A DNA stretch of 64,000 nucleotides from Hyphomicrobiales bacterium (GTDB taxonomy: Bacteria > Pseudomonadota > Alphaproteobacteria > Rhizobiales > Rhizobiaceae), in the NCBI GenBank assembly GCA_900469475.1, contig UBXG01000006.1:410820-474819 (forward strand), read 5' to 3'. The position numbers and the translations under genes were made by a program. Below the pieces are notes generated by a model, which was not told the DNA's origin, searched no databases, and saw only the letters and a program-made list of their open reading frames with translations. Shown in pieces: positions 53,213 to 61,432 of the stretch; the stretch's first letter is position 1; every line of letters starts with the position of its first letter.

Positions 53213-54601
53213 ATGAACAAACCGCATGCTGACCTTGCAGCCGAGCCGATCGGCGTCACAAAGGCTGGAAGCAGCATGACGAAACCGGTCGCGATCATCG
53301 GCGGCATTCTGTGGCTGCTGGTCGCCTCACCGACCGTGGTCGAAAGCGACGCCTATCGCTATGCGACGGCGCTTCTCTCCCTGATCGCCCTCTATTATTA
53401 CATGAAGGCGCCCATACGGCCGCGCACGGACTGGATCGGCTGGCTTTGCATGGGCTGGGCCTTCTATGTCATGGCACGGTTCCTCATCACCTTCTGGCTG
53501 ACGCCGCAGCACGATATCGGCGCCTCGGATTGGCTTTATGCCTTCCCCTTCTTCTTCCCCATCATGGGCGTCGCCTTCCTGCTTTATGAGGAGCTGATGG
53601 AGAAGATCGTCGCGGCTTATTTCGCGATGGTCCTCATCATGCTGGTCGCCACCCAGCATCTGCGCGAAGTCTTTGCCGGCGAAACCATCCGTCCGCTGAT
53701 CATGAACAATCAGATCCACGGCGCCGTCGCCTGCGGCATGATCGTGATCTTCACCCTGTTCTGGCTGTTGCATTACCTGACGGACAAATCGAGCGACCGC
53801 CGGATCGCCCGCTTCGCCTATATCGCGTCGCCCTTCATCTTCGCGCTCTGTTTCATCGCCATCTACGGCGCCAAATCGAAAGGCGTCTGGCTGGCACTCG
53901 GCATAACACTGCCTGTCCTGGCGCTCATTACGCTGACCTACCTGCGCCTGAAGAGCGGCGTCATTATCATCATCGCTGTCGCAGCCGTGTTGATCGCCGG
54001 CATCTATGGTGTCAGGCACAATCTCGACAAGACGGCCGGCCCAACTGTGTCGGCAGCCATTTCGATGGTCGAAAATGTGGCCAACGGCCATGAGATGGGC
54101 GGCGTGGTTTCGAACGCCATCAGTTCCAGCAATACGCCGGTATCGATGGACGAGCGCCTGCAGCTCTGGTCGAACAGCTGGGAGGTCTTTTCCTCCGCAC
54201 CGATCTTCGGCTGGGGCAATCGGTGGCTCGAACGCTGGGCCGAGACGCGCTACTCGCATGTTCAGTACACGCTGCTGCACAACGGCTATCTGGAAATCCT
54301 AGTGCGCTACGGCCTGTTCGGTGCGGCAATCATGGGCTTCATGCTCGCCACCTTCATCCGCGCCGTCTGGCGCGCCCGTAAAGCTGGCATTATTCCGCGC
54401 GCCGCATGGCACGCTTATATCGCCTGCCTGTTCTTTTTCTCATTGACGCTCCTCAGCAACTCCAACAACCGCCTGGCGATCGGCGAAAGCCTGGCCTTCG
54501 CAAGCTCCGCCTTTGCCTGCTGGTGCCATATGCGGCTGAAGGGGGAGTATTTGACGATGGCGAAGGTGGAAAGGAAAGAAGCGGCCGTGAGAGTGAACTA
54601 A
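53213..54601 (+). CDS. O-antigen ligase/polymerase family protein (WaaL-like)
   Basis: Polytopic inner-membrane protein of 462 aa, about ten to twelve membrane segments and a large periplasmic loop near residues 270-380. The loop holds ERLQLWSNSWEVFSSAPIFGWGNRWLERWAE and HVQYTLLHNGYLEILVRYGL, the Wzy_C/WaaL signature with the conserved His-Asn pair. It probably joins or polymerises O-antigen on lipid A-core. Start uncertain: TTG 53198, ATG 53213 (used) and ATG 53276 (GGAAG before it, directly ahead of the first helix) are all possible. Confidence 0.78.
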   Translation: MNKPHADLAAEPIGVTKAGSSMTKPVAIIGGILWLLVASPTVVESDAYRYATALLSLIALYYYMKAPIRPRTDWIGWLCMGWAFYVMARFLITFWLTPQHDIGASDWLYAFPFFFPIMGVAFLLYEELMEKIVAAYFAMVLIMLVATQHLREVFAGETIRPLIMNNQIHGAVACGMIVIFTLFWLLHYLTDKSSDRRIARFAYIASPFIFALCFIAIYGAKSKGVWLALGITLPVLALITLTYLRLKSGVIIIIAVAAVLIAGIYGVRHNLDKTAGPTVSAAISMVENVANGHEMGGVVSNAISSSNTPVSMDERLQLWSNSWEVFSSAPIFGWGNRWLERWAETRYSHVQYTLLHNGYLEILVRYGLFGAAIMGFMLATFIRAVWRARKAGIIPRAAWHAYIACLFFFSLTLLSNSNNRLAIGESLAFASSAFACWCHMRLKGEYLTMAKVERKEAAVRVN

Positions 54602-54799
54602 AGCGACATTTTTGCTCAAAGTGCCGGAAGTTGGGGCGCGGCCGGAAGAGGTCAAGACTGCCCATACGGTTCCCCCTCGTGCGGGGTGAAAGCCGTCAGC
54701 TTATCCGTGTCGCTCTGGTACACATGGGCATCTCAGGTCAGAATTCCCAACGTTATATTAGGTTTGTGCCGGCTTTCAGAAATTTCCCCAGTGTCGGGT
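54602..54799. other. Convergent intergenic region between the ligase and fic genes
   Basis: About 200 bp with no supported gene and no strong terminator on either strand. Probably the border between O-antigen genes and the accessory patchwork that follows. Confidence 0.35.
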
Positions 54800-55849
54800 T
54801 CAGGGTAGCGCGTACCAAGTCGAACGACCGCCTCCATTACGCACAAGCATTCCTTTCGTTACCAGGGACGTAAACGTGGCTTTAAGTGTATTAGGACTCG
54901 CGCCAGCTTCGCGCACCATGTCACGCGATGTGACGCGGCCATGGTCACGCGCATAATCAAGGATTTTGAGTGCCAATTCTGGAAGGACAGCTAGAACAGT
55001 CTTCTCCCGTTCGACCTTTGCCGCAAGGCGGCGCTTTTGTTGTTGTAGGGCGCGAAAGAAGAAAAGGAGCCATGGTTGCCAATTAGGGGTTTCGGTTCGA
55101 ATGGTCTCTTGAGTCTGGCGTAGTGCCAAGTAGTAGCCTTCTTTGCTGTTCTCAACCACGCTTTCCAAAGAAGAGTATGGCACATAAGCGTATCCGGCTT
55201 GGAGGAGCAGCAACGTGGTCAATATCCGGCTGAGGCGGCCGTTTCCGTCCTGGAAAGGGTGGATTTCCAAGAATACGACGGTAAACACGGCAACAATTAT
55301 TAGTGGATGTAGACGACCTAGCTCACGTGCGTCCTTCAGCCAAGTGACAAGCTCTTGCATCCGTCGTGGGGTATCGAAGGGTGTGGCCGTCTGGAAGACG
55401 ACCCCGATCATTTTTCCATCCTGATCAAAGGCACCTACATCGTTTCGCAATGTCTTGTATTCGCCCCGATGACGCTCATCCTTTAAGCTGTGCCGGAGAA
55501 GATCGCGATGAAGTTGTTTGATGTGATTTTCCGTTGGGGGAATATCTTCCCACGCTTGGAATATCGTTTCCATCGCCTCGGCGTAGCCAGCGACTTCCTG
55601 TTCGTCGCGACTTGTGAAGCGCTTGATTTCTAGATTGGCAAGAAGATGTTCGACTTCCCTGTCGGTTAGCTTGCTTCCTTCGATGCGTGTCGAAGAGCCA
55701 ATGCTTTCAATGGTCGCGATCATTCGCAACGCTTTCAAGCGCTCTGGCGCAAGCGTACCCAACGCGCGCCATGCCCCCTTGAACTCGTCAATTTCAGCGA
55801 CGAGAGTTAGTATCTCAGGCGTGATCTGTATGGTGTCTGTATTGATCAT
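54800..55849 (-). CDS. Fic-domain AMPylase-type protein with C-terminal winged helix
   Basis: Fic-family protein of 349 aa with three parts. An N-terminal domain holds the inhibitory motif S53-TRI-EG (residues 53-58), marking the N-terminally self-inhibited class (class II). The Fic core has the active motif HPFQDGNGRLSR (197-208) intact, with His197, so transfer of AMP or another NMP is plausible. The C-terminal winged helix-turn-helix (about 285-349) is ALKILDYARDHGRVTSRDMVREAG and following, ending LVRNGGGRSTWYALP. Such fusions suggest DNA binding and autoregulation; an eight-copy repeat array starts one base upstream of the ATG. No antitoxin-like small gene is adjacent, consistent with self-inhibition. 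Confidence 0.88.
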   Translation of the reverse strand: MINTDTIQITPEILTLVAEIDEFKGAWRALGTLAPERLKALRMIATIESIGSSTRIEGSKLTDREVEHLLANLEIKRFTSRDEQEVAGYAEAMETIFQAWEDIPPTENHIKQLHRDLLRHSLKDERHRGEYKTLRNDVGAFDQDGKMIGVVFQTATPFDTPRRMQELVTWLKDARELGRLHPLIIVAVFTVVFLEIHPFQDGNGRLSRILTTLLLLQAGYAYVPYSSLESVVENSKEGYYLALRQTQETIRTETPNWQPWLLFFFRALQQQKRRLAAKVEREKTVLAVLPELALKILDYARDHGRVTSRDMVREAGASPNTLKATFTSLVTKGMLVRNGGGRSTWYALP

Positions 55850-55850
55850 A

Positions 55851-55945
55851 CCAGATTAAATACCGGATTGAACCTGATTGATCAACCAGATAATTTGCCA
55901 GATTATACCGGATTATCGGAGACGACCAGATTAAACGCCAGATTA
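55851..55945. repeat. Eight direct copies of CCAGATTA-like motif at the fic promoter
   Basis: Eight same-orientation copies start at 55851, 55863, 55873, 55886, 55898, 55908, 55926 and 55938: CCAGATTA, CCGGATTG, CCTGATTG, CCAGATAA, CCAGATTA, CCGGATTA, CCAGATTA, CCAGATTA. Spacing is 10-13 bp except one gap of 18. The array begins 2 bp upstream of the fic ATG and occupies the whole place where its promoter should be. Read on the fic strand the motif is TAATCTGG. It looks like an iteron-type operator; the winged-helix tail of the Fic protein is the obvious candidate binder (inference). Confidence 0.7.
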
Positions 55946-55949
55946 TGCC

Positions 55950-56204
55950 CGAATATATTCTCGGCCTTCCCGTTGAAGTTCAAGTCACCCCCTCTCTGCT
56001 GTCCAAAACCGATCTCGGGGCCGAGCTTCAGGGTCGAAACGCTGCAAAGTGATCGACCGGCTGACGTCAACCGGCAAGCTGATACTGAGAGAACCTATTG
56101 AAGCACTAGAAGCCCCTGATAGGAATTGAAGGCTCGACGCTGAGAGACGTGTTGCGCGCCGCACTCGTCTTGACGGCCAGTTAGCAACCTTGTTCAATCG
56201 GGTA
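55950..56204. other. Gap between the fic promoter array and the pRiA4 ORF-3 gene
   Basis: About 250 bp with no supported gene. A fragment of sequence near 55960-56060 could be an old coding remnant, but no protein family is recognised in any frame. Confidence 0.35.
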
Positions 56205-56828
56205 ATGTTCAAAGCCGCAAACGCTGTGCAGATCAAAGTTTCTATCGATGAAATCGAGCCCGGCGTCTGGCGCCGTCTGGTTCTGCCGGTCCATTGGAAC
56301 CTGGAGCATCTGCATCTCGGAATTCAGGCAGCCTTCAACTGGTGGAACTATCATCTGTATGAGTTCAGGATCGGCGGTCTCCGGTATGGGGATGTTGAGA
56401 TCCTTGAGGAGGACGCGACCGACGACGATCCTCGGGTCTTCGATCAGAGAGAGGTTCGCCTGCTCGACTTCGAGCAAGGCGCTGTCTTCAGCTATCACTA
56501 TGATTTCGGGGACGGCTGGCGGCATACAGTTTCGGTAGAGGACTTCTTGACACTCGCCACCACTCCAAAACACGGAAGCTGCGTCGCCGGCGAAAGGGCG
56601 CGACCGCCAGAAGACGTCGGTGGTGTATCAGGATACGAGCGGTTTTTGGAGATTATTGCCGATCCAGAGGATCCCGAATATGCCGAAACCATTCGGTGGT
56701 GCGGTGGCTACTTCGATCCCGAATGGTTCGACCTTTCGACTGCGGACAACGATCTCCGCAATGCTCAACGCTTGAACGTCAAACGGCGTCTATACCAACC
56801 GAAGCCGAAAGCTAGCTCGAAGAAATGA
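56205..56828 (+). CDS. pRiA4b ORF-3 family protein
   Basis: 207 aa protein of the plasmid pRiA4b ORF-3-like family (PF07929). Characteristic blocks: VQIKVSIDEIEPGVWRRLVLP, HLHLGIQAAFNWWNYHLYEFRIGGLRYG, FSYHYDFGDGWRHTVSVE and PPEDVGGVSGYERFLEIIADPEDPEY, WCGGYFDPEWFDL. The family is widespread on plasmids and next to transposases; function unproven. ATG at 56205 used (a TTG at 56190 is possible). Signals horizontal transfer in this part of the window. Confidence 0.88.
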   Translation: MFKAANAVQIKVSIDEIEPGVWRRLVLPVHWNLEHLHLGIQAAFNWWNYHLYEFRIGGLRYGDVEILEEDATDDDPRVFDQREVRLLDFEQGAVFSYHYDFGDGWRHTVSVEDFLTLATTPKHGSCVAGERARPPEDVGGVSGYERFLEIIADPEDPEYAETIRWCGGYFDPEWFDLSTADNDLRNAQRLNVKRRLYQPKPKASSKK

Positions 56829-56995
56829 TTTAGACGGCTTGCGGTTGGTAGCTCTTGATGGGAGTCGAACTGCGCTCCGCGCAATTAGATCCATAGGATA
56901 AGCCTATTTAGAGAATGTCAGATAGTCTGCTGCATGTCACAGCCACGCTTTAATGTCTCTCACACAATGATGCTTATTCGTCCGCTCAGCGAGGC

Positions 56996-57288
56996 CTAAA
57001 CGGAATCGCCCACCCAATCCTCATGTCCATGGCGTATTCGGATCACGAAAATTGCTCCGTCCTCCTCAATCCGATAGACAATAAGATGGGCTTTGAAGGG
57101 ATGAATTCTGACCGGCGGCGAAATCTCTTCTCGCTCACGAGCCATTCGCGGGTTGGCAGCGATCAGATCAAGCACAGCGAACAAGTCATCGTGGTAACGC
57201 CTAGCCTGGGGGGTCCGAACATGCGTATACCTTGTTCGGCGATCCCAATGATGTCCTCTTCCGCTTCAACCGAAAGGCTAAAACGCAT
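56996..57288 (-). pseudogene. parE: parE toxin gene disrupted by a frameshift in a G6/C6 run
   Basis: The ParE reading starts at 57288 (ATG overlapping the parD stop, TAATG) with MRFSLSVEAEEDIIGIAEQGIRMFGPP and then goes out of frame at a run of six G on the plus strand (57209-57214). One base later the frame restores a perfect ParE: QARRYHDDLFAVLDLIAANPRMAREREEISPPVRIHPFKAHLIVYRIEEDGAIFVIRIRHGHEDW. A run of seven would make an intact 97-residue toxin. So this is either a recent inactivating deletion, a slippage-prone (phase-variable) site, or a sequencing error. Confidence 0.82.
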
Positions 57289-57542
57289 TACCTGTTGCCG
57301 CGCGTTGTTTCTCCGCGCTCGACGGCCGCAGCAAAGAGTTCATTCTTCGACCGGCTACCAACGCCGCTTTTGAGACCGTCATCAACAAAACGTTGCATGG
57401 CGGCAATCTTATCGGTGCGAGCTTGGTCCCGGCGAATCAAGTCGCGGACATAATCACTGGCATTCGAATATCGCCCAGTCTTTGCTTGCGCCTCGACCCA
57501 ATCTTTCATCGGATCGGGAAGAGATACATTCATCGTCGCCAT
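57288..57542 (-). CDS. parD: ParD-like antitoxin (ribbon-helix-helix)
   Basis: Antitoxin of 84 aa: MATMNVSLPDPMKDWVEAQAKTGRYSNASDYVRDLIRRDQARTDKIAAMQRFVDDGL, a full ParD ribbon-helix-helix N-terminus, and a flexible C-terminus that would wrap ParE. GGAGG precedes the ATG at 57542; the TTG at 57554 lies before that site. Its stop overlaps the parE start. The partner toxin is frameshifted, so it may be an orphan antitoxin. Confidence 0.88.
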   Translation of the reverse strand: MATMNVSLPDPMKDWVEAQAKTGRYSNASDYVRDLIRRDQARTDKIAAMQRFVDDGLKSGVGSRSKNELFAAAVERGETTRGNR

Positions 57543-57637
57543 TCGAGCCTCCAAAGTAGGAGCAGGTTATGCGATGTTGGCAAAATTTGTCAAACCGATC
57601 ATTGCAGATCAGGCACGCAATTTGGCTAGGCGCGATT

Positions 57638-57940
57638 TCATATACACCCCACCGCGGCTTTGTCGTGCCGGCGTCGGGAGGCGGCGATCACGTTGGTTTC
57701 CGGCGCCATCAGATCGTGTTTCTCAGCAAAGGCAGCGAAGAGACCGCGCGCGGTCTCGGCCTCGATATCACCGCGCAGCGCGGCACTGCATGCCCTGAGC
57801 GCCACCGAATGCGCAGCGTCTCTCAATGAGGCCAGCCATTCCGCCAGATGCCGGTAGGCATCCATGACGCTGTTGACCTCAACCGGAAAGCCAAGGCCGA
57901 CGAGGATGGTAACAGGTTGTCTGAACAAATCGGGTTTCAT
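57638..57940 (-). CDS. DUF982 family protein
   Basis: 100 aa protein of the rhizobial DUF982 family: LFRQPVTILVGLGFPVEVNSVMDAYRHLAEWLASLRDAAHSVALRACSAALRGDIEAETARGLFAAFAEKHDL. The family is abundant in Rhizobium and its function is unknown. ATG at 57940 has GGAGAGAG upstream. Immediately downstream of the hsp20 remnant with a hairpin between (about 57967-57990), suggesting that the two were once one transcript. Confidence 0.85.
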   Translation of the reverse strand: MKPDLFRQPVTILVGLGFPVEVNSVMDAYRHLAEWLASLRDAAHSVALRACSAALRGDIEAETARGLFAAFAEKHDLMAPETNVIAASRRRHDKAAVGCI

Positions 57941-58010
57941 CGCTCTCTCCTTCCCAATCCGGAATGAGGGCGCCGTAGGCACGGCACCCTTGCTCTGCGG
58001 ACAATGCGGG

Positions 58011-58400
58011 TTACGCTGCCTTCTGCGCTTCAATTTGCGCGGGAGCGGCAGAGGCCATTGCGGCGGCGCTCGGGATGGAGATCTTGCGCGGCTTCAACGC
58101 CTCCGGGATCTCACGCACGAGGTCGATCGACAGGAGACCGTTTTGCAGATCGGCGCCGTTCACGCGGACATGATCGGCTAGCTCGAAGCGGTGTTCGAAC
58201 GGCCGACCAGCAATGCCGCGATGCAGGTAGCCGTCATTGGCACTCTCCTGCTTCTTGCCGGTGACGGTCAGAAGGTTGGACTGGAAGGTGATGTCGAGAT
58301 CGTCCTGGGCAAAGCCGGCCACCGCAATCGAGATCCGATAGCTGTCATCGCCGGTCTCGTTCGAAGAGATGCGCCAGGACGCTTTGCAAATCCTGTGAAA
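58011..58400 (-). pseudogene. Hsp20/IbpA-type small heat-shock protein, N-terminally truncated
   Basis: From about 58360 down to the stop at 58011 the frame encodes the alpha-crystallin domain and tail: DDSYRISIAVAGFAQDDLDITFQSNLLTVTGKKQE, YLHRGIAGRPFEHRFELADHVRVNGADLQNGLLSIDLVREIPEALKPRKISI. Family members have 40-50 more N-terminal residues, ending in a PPYNIE-like motif; here that part is replaced by unrelated sequence (the frame is open to 58493 but encodes no Hsp20-like residues). So the gene has lost its 5' end and promoter, probably by insertion or deletion at about 58375. Confidence 0.72.
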
Positions 58401-58624
58401 TGAGTGCCATGAGGGCACAAATACAAGATTGTTCGAAGAGACCGATGTGGGTCGGAGACCCAGCTTGTTATTTTCGCACGGCCCCAACGCCACTAAAGAT
58501 CACCACTCACACAGAAAAATCGGATCTGTTGATGTGATAGCATTCGAATCGGGGACCAATTTATCGAAACCGTCGAAGTTTCAAAAATGCTCGAGTCCGG
58601 ATACTGAAGAGAAATTCCCACGCA
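58401..58624. other. Region between the hsp20 remnant and the AAA_14 gene
   Basis: No supported gene. The left end contains the breakpoint where the hsp20 gene loses homology. Confidence 0.35.
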
Positions 58625-59848
58625 TTAACGCCACAATGCCGAAATTGGCACGGCGGAAAGGCGTTCCCCAAACGGGATCACCTTGTCATGGTCGTACAGA
58701 ACAATGCCTGAAACAAACCTCTCTCCACATGCTTCGGCCAACATTCGCAATCCGGAAAAATCGGAAGTCGAGACGGATGCCGCAGCCTTTATCTCGATAC
58801 CGACAACCCTGCCTCTTCTGTCTTCGATGACGATATCGACTTCGTTCTGCTGCTTGTCACGAAAGTGCGAAAACTCGAAGCGGGTATGTCCGCTGCTGGC
58901 GAGTTTAAGGATCTCGCCAAAAACGAAAGTCTCCAGCAACGCCCCGAACTGTCCCCTGTCGTCCCGGAGCCGATCGAGGGAGAGGTCACGAAGGGAGGCG
59001 AGAAGACCAGAATCGAGGAAATGTATTTTGGGGGTCTTGGTCAGACGCTTCAGTTTGTTTGAAAACCAGGGTTGGATTGTTCTGGCGAGGAACAGGCTCT
59101 CGAATATGCCAACGTATTTTTGCGTCGTGATGTGGTTCATCCCGATGGCAGCGCCAATTCCGGAATAGTTCACGAGTTGTCCCGAATGCTCTGCCAGGAT
59201 GCGTAGCAGGCGCGGCATCTGCGCCATCTGCTCGATTTGCGCGACATCGCGGACGTCGCGTTGAACGATCGCCTGGATATAGTCCGCATACCAGTCTTGT
59301 CTGCGACTCAAGGTTTTGCGGGCCAATGCCTCGGGATACCCGCCTGCCAGAACGGCAGCTATCAGGTCATCTCCGACGATCGGTTCTCCGGCCTTCGCAT
59401 TGTTTTGAAAGGCATCGTGTAGGAAGGTACCCCCCGCCGCCCTGATTTCGGTTTGAGCAAGTGGCAGCAATCGGACGACCTCCATACGCCCAGCGAGCGA
59501 GTCTGCCACGCGTGGCAGCGTCATGAGATTGGCTGAACCGGTCAGGAGGAAGCGCCCTGGACGCTCGTCGGTGTCCACGCTTTCCTTGATGGCCAACAAC
59601 AGCTCGGGAGCGCGCTGAATTTCGTCGAGAATGGCGCGATCCATTCCTCTTACAAAACCAACTGGATCCCGCCGCGCGGCGTCGAGCGTCGTGGCATTGT
59701 CCAGCGTGTAATACTGCATCCCCTCGTTGGCCATTTTCTTGGCCAGCGTCGTTTTCCCGGATTGTCGGGGACCCACGATCAGGACGACTCGCGTGTCTGA
59801 CATCGCGTCGGCAACACGTTGCTCAACGAGCCTTGGATACAGCGGCAT
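58625..59848 (-). CDS. AAA_14 / DUF4143 family ATPase
   Basis: 407 aa protein with an N-terminal P-loop: Walker A IVGPRQSGKTTLAKK (about 24-38), Walker B AILDEIQRAP, sensor LLTGSANLMTLPRVADSLAGRM. The C-terminal DUF4143 domain has HFRDKQQNEVDIVIEDRRGRVVGIEIKA, a PD-(D/E)xK-like nuclease core (E-V-D...E-I-K). The family is common in mobile and defence-rich regions; the role is unknown, and nuclease activity is predicted, not shown. ATG at 59848 has AAAGGA upstream; the frame open to 60025 includes the repeat array and is unlikely to be translated. Confidence 0.88.
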   Translation of the reverse strand: MPLYPRLVEQRVADAMSDTRVVLIVGPRQSGKTTLAKKMANEGMQYYTLDNATTLDAARRDPVGFVRGMDRAILDEIQRAPELLLAIKESVDTDERPGRFLLTGSANLMTLPRVADSLAGRMEVVRLLPLAQTEIRAAGGTFLHDAFQNNAKAGEPIVGDDLIAAVLAGGYPEALARKTLSRRQDWYADYIQAIVQRDVRDVAQIEQMAQMPRLLRILAEHSGQLVNYSGIGAAIGMNHITTQKYVGIFESLFLARTIQPWFSNKLKRLTKTPKIHFLDSGLLASLRDLSLDRLRDDRGQFGALLETFVFGEILKLASSGHTRFEFSHFRDKQQNEVDIVIEDRRGRVVGIEIKAAASVSTSDFSGLRMLAEACGERFVSGIVLYDHDKVIPFGERLSAVPISALWR

Positions 59849-59863
59849 AACTTCATTCCTTTG

Positions 59864-59943
59864 ATGACCGTTTGAAACTATGTCGATGACTAATTGAAAG
59901 TCAATGAATGACCAATTGAAATTTTCTTGGCGGCTGATTGAAA
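59864..59943. repeat. Four direct repeats at exact 22-bp spacing upstream of the AAA_14 gene
   Basis: 14-bp repeats begin at 59864, 59886, 59908 and 59930: ATGACCGTTTGAAA, ATGACTAATTGAAA, ATGACCAATTGAAA, GCGGCTGATTGAAA. The spacing is exactly 22 bp each time, about two helical turns, so all copies face the same side of the DNA. The array begins 16 bp upstream of the ATG and overlaps the expected promoter. Regular spacing with drifting spacers indicates selection for protein binding rather than simple tandem duplication. Confidence 0.75.
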
Positions 59944-60434
59944 CCGAGCCCAATATAGATGGCACGCCAAATTGCAGCGTGAGGGCGTCGGGAGGCCATG
60001 TAGGCGCTGCTGAACCTTCGCTCATTGGTTACTGGAACTGACCTGGCTGGTCCTCGATAGAGGGATATTCCCGGAGCGACGCGAAAGCAAAATTGTGCAT
60101 GTCTTCATCACATCGCCAAGTCGATCCATTTTTAACTGTAAATCGGCAAGATGGAATGACCCCGCCGAGATCAATGATGTCAGTGGGTTGTCGTGCCGAT
60201 CGGCCTCGGAACGCCTCGCCGATTCACATGCGGCCCTGGAGAGCGCTCACGTACCCCGCATTTCGCATTCACATCGGCCATTTCCCGGCCCAATTTTCCG
60301 ATGAACGAGGCCGTTCGCCCGAAGCCGAGGAAGACGAAGCACCGGTAACACAGGCAAGATCTGTTTTCCGTTTACAAGGAACCTCGGCTGAAGCGAACAA
60401 CCAAAATGCAGGAACCAATCATTTCTCCGCTCGA
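59944..60434. other. Region between the AAA_14 array and virB11
   Basis: About 490 bp without a supported gene. A plus-strand frame of 184 codons crosses it and runs into virB11, but it has no family features and its 3' half is antisense to virB11. A virD4 or virB12-like gene, sometimes found after virB11, is not present. Confidence 0.4.
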
Positions 60435-61424
60435 TCACGGCTTGAAATAAATCTCGCTCACCCGAAACCGCCCGTCGATCCGCTTGCACTGGACAATGAT
60501 ATCGATCGCGACGTTGAGCAAACCACGAATATCGCTGCGCTCAAGGTCACGACCACCTTCCGACTCTTTTACGAGCAACGTCAGTTGCTCGAATGCCAGC
60601 GCCGCCGAATCGGCATGCACCGTTGTGATCGATCCAGGGTGTCCTGAATTGACATTGCGGATGTAGTAGAAGGCCGAGCCGTCGCGCAGCTCCTGTAGAA
60701 GAATGCGATCGGGGCGCATCCTGAGGCACGATTCGAGCAGATCTTTCGCGCTGATTTTCGCCAGCCCCTGCCCTCCTTTCGAATAGAAAAGCCTGACATG
60801 ATTGGGCTGCGAGATGACCAGCTCCGGCGTATCCTCGATCGAGATTATCCGCTCATGCTCCGGGATATGCCGGATCAATGCCTTCGACAGGGTGGTCTTG
60901 CCGGAACCGGTCGCGCCCGAGATGATGATGTTTTTGCGCGCAAGAACCGCCGCACGCAGAAACGTCGCGTAATTGCCCGCCTTGAGGATGTTGCCCAACC
61001 TCGTATTGGAGGATTCGCTATGACGGTTCGGCGAGGAGACATTGGAAAATAATCCTCCCTTTTCGAGATCATCCAACGTCAGCGACACTGACGACGGCTT
61101 TCTGATTGTGATGCTGACCGTGCCCTTGGTCGTTGCCGGCGGAACAACGATCTGGATCCGCTCTTCATCTGGCAAAGAGGCCGACAAGACCGGCCGGGCC
61201 TCGTCGATTGCCTGGTTCGAATAGCTTGCAATGGCTCGGGCCAGACGCATGAGCTTCTCGAAGCTAAGATCCGGCAGTGCATGATGCTGCCATCCTTCCG
61301 TTCCCTCGGTCAGGACTTCACCCGGGCGGTTGACGACGATCTCATAGAGCGAGGTATCCTTCAGGAAGCGAGACAGTGGCAAAAGCAATTCACGCACGAC
61401 GCCAGCATCTGAAGCTTCCGCCAT
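60435..61424 (-). CDS. virB11: VirB11-type secretion ATPase
   Basis: Hexameric ATPase at the cytoplasmic base of a VirB type IV secretion system, 329 aa. Walker A ISGATGSGKTTLSKAL (about 168-183), Asp box SIEDTPELV, Walker B-like RPDRILLQELRDG, and the His box GHPGSITTVHAD. N-terminal domain with DTSLYEIVVNRPGEVLTE as usual. Starts 8 bp after virB10 and ends the visible virB operon (virB8-9-10-11 order). Confidence 0.93.
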   Translation of the reverse strand: MAEASDAGVVRELLLPLSRFLKDTSLYEIVVNRPGEVLTEGTEGWQHHALPDLSFEKLMRLARAIASYSNQAIDEARPVLSASLPDEERIQIVVPPATTKGTVSITIRKPSSVSLTLDDLEKGGLFSNVSSPNRHSESSNTRLGNILKAGNYATFLRAAVLARKNIIISGATGSGKTTLSKALIRHIPEHERIISIEDTPELVISQPNHVRLFYSKGGQGLAKISAKDLLESCLRMRPDRILLQELRDGSAFYYIRNVNSGHPGSITTVHADSAALAFEQLTLLVKESEGGRDLERSDIRGLLNVAIDIIVQCKRIDGRFRVSEIYFKP

Positions 61425-61432
61425 CTTGCGCC

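Noticed and set aside
56855..56900. tRNA-like stretch with GGGAGTCGAAC, considered as a tRNA 3' end or attachment site
   Set aside because: Only a short T-loop-like resemblance; the T-stem does not pair and no acceptor or anticodon arm can be folded around it.
59864..59943. Possibility that the 22-bp-spaced repeats form a CRISPR array
   Set aside because: Repeats are only 14 bp, spacers 8 bp, and no cas genes are present; the spacing and promoter position fit an operator.
60093..60647. Plus-strand frame of 184 codons between the AAA_14 gene and virB11
   Set aside because: No family features, weak start, and its 3' half is antisense to virB11.
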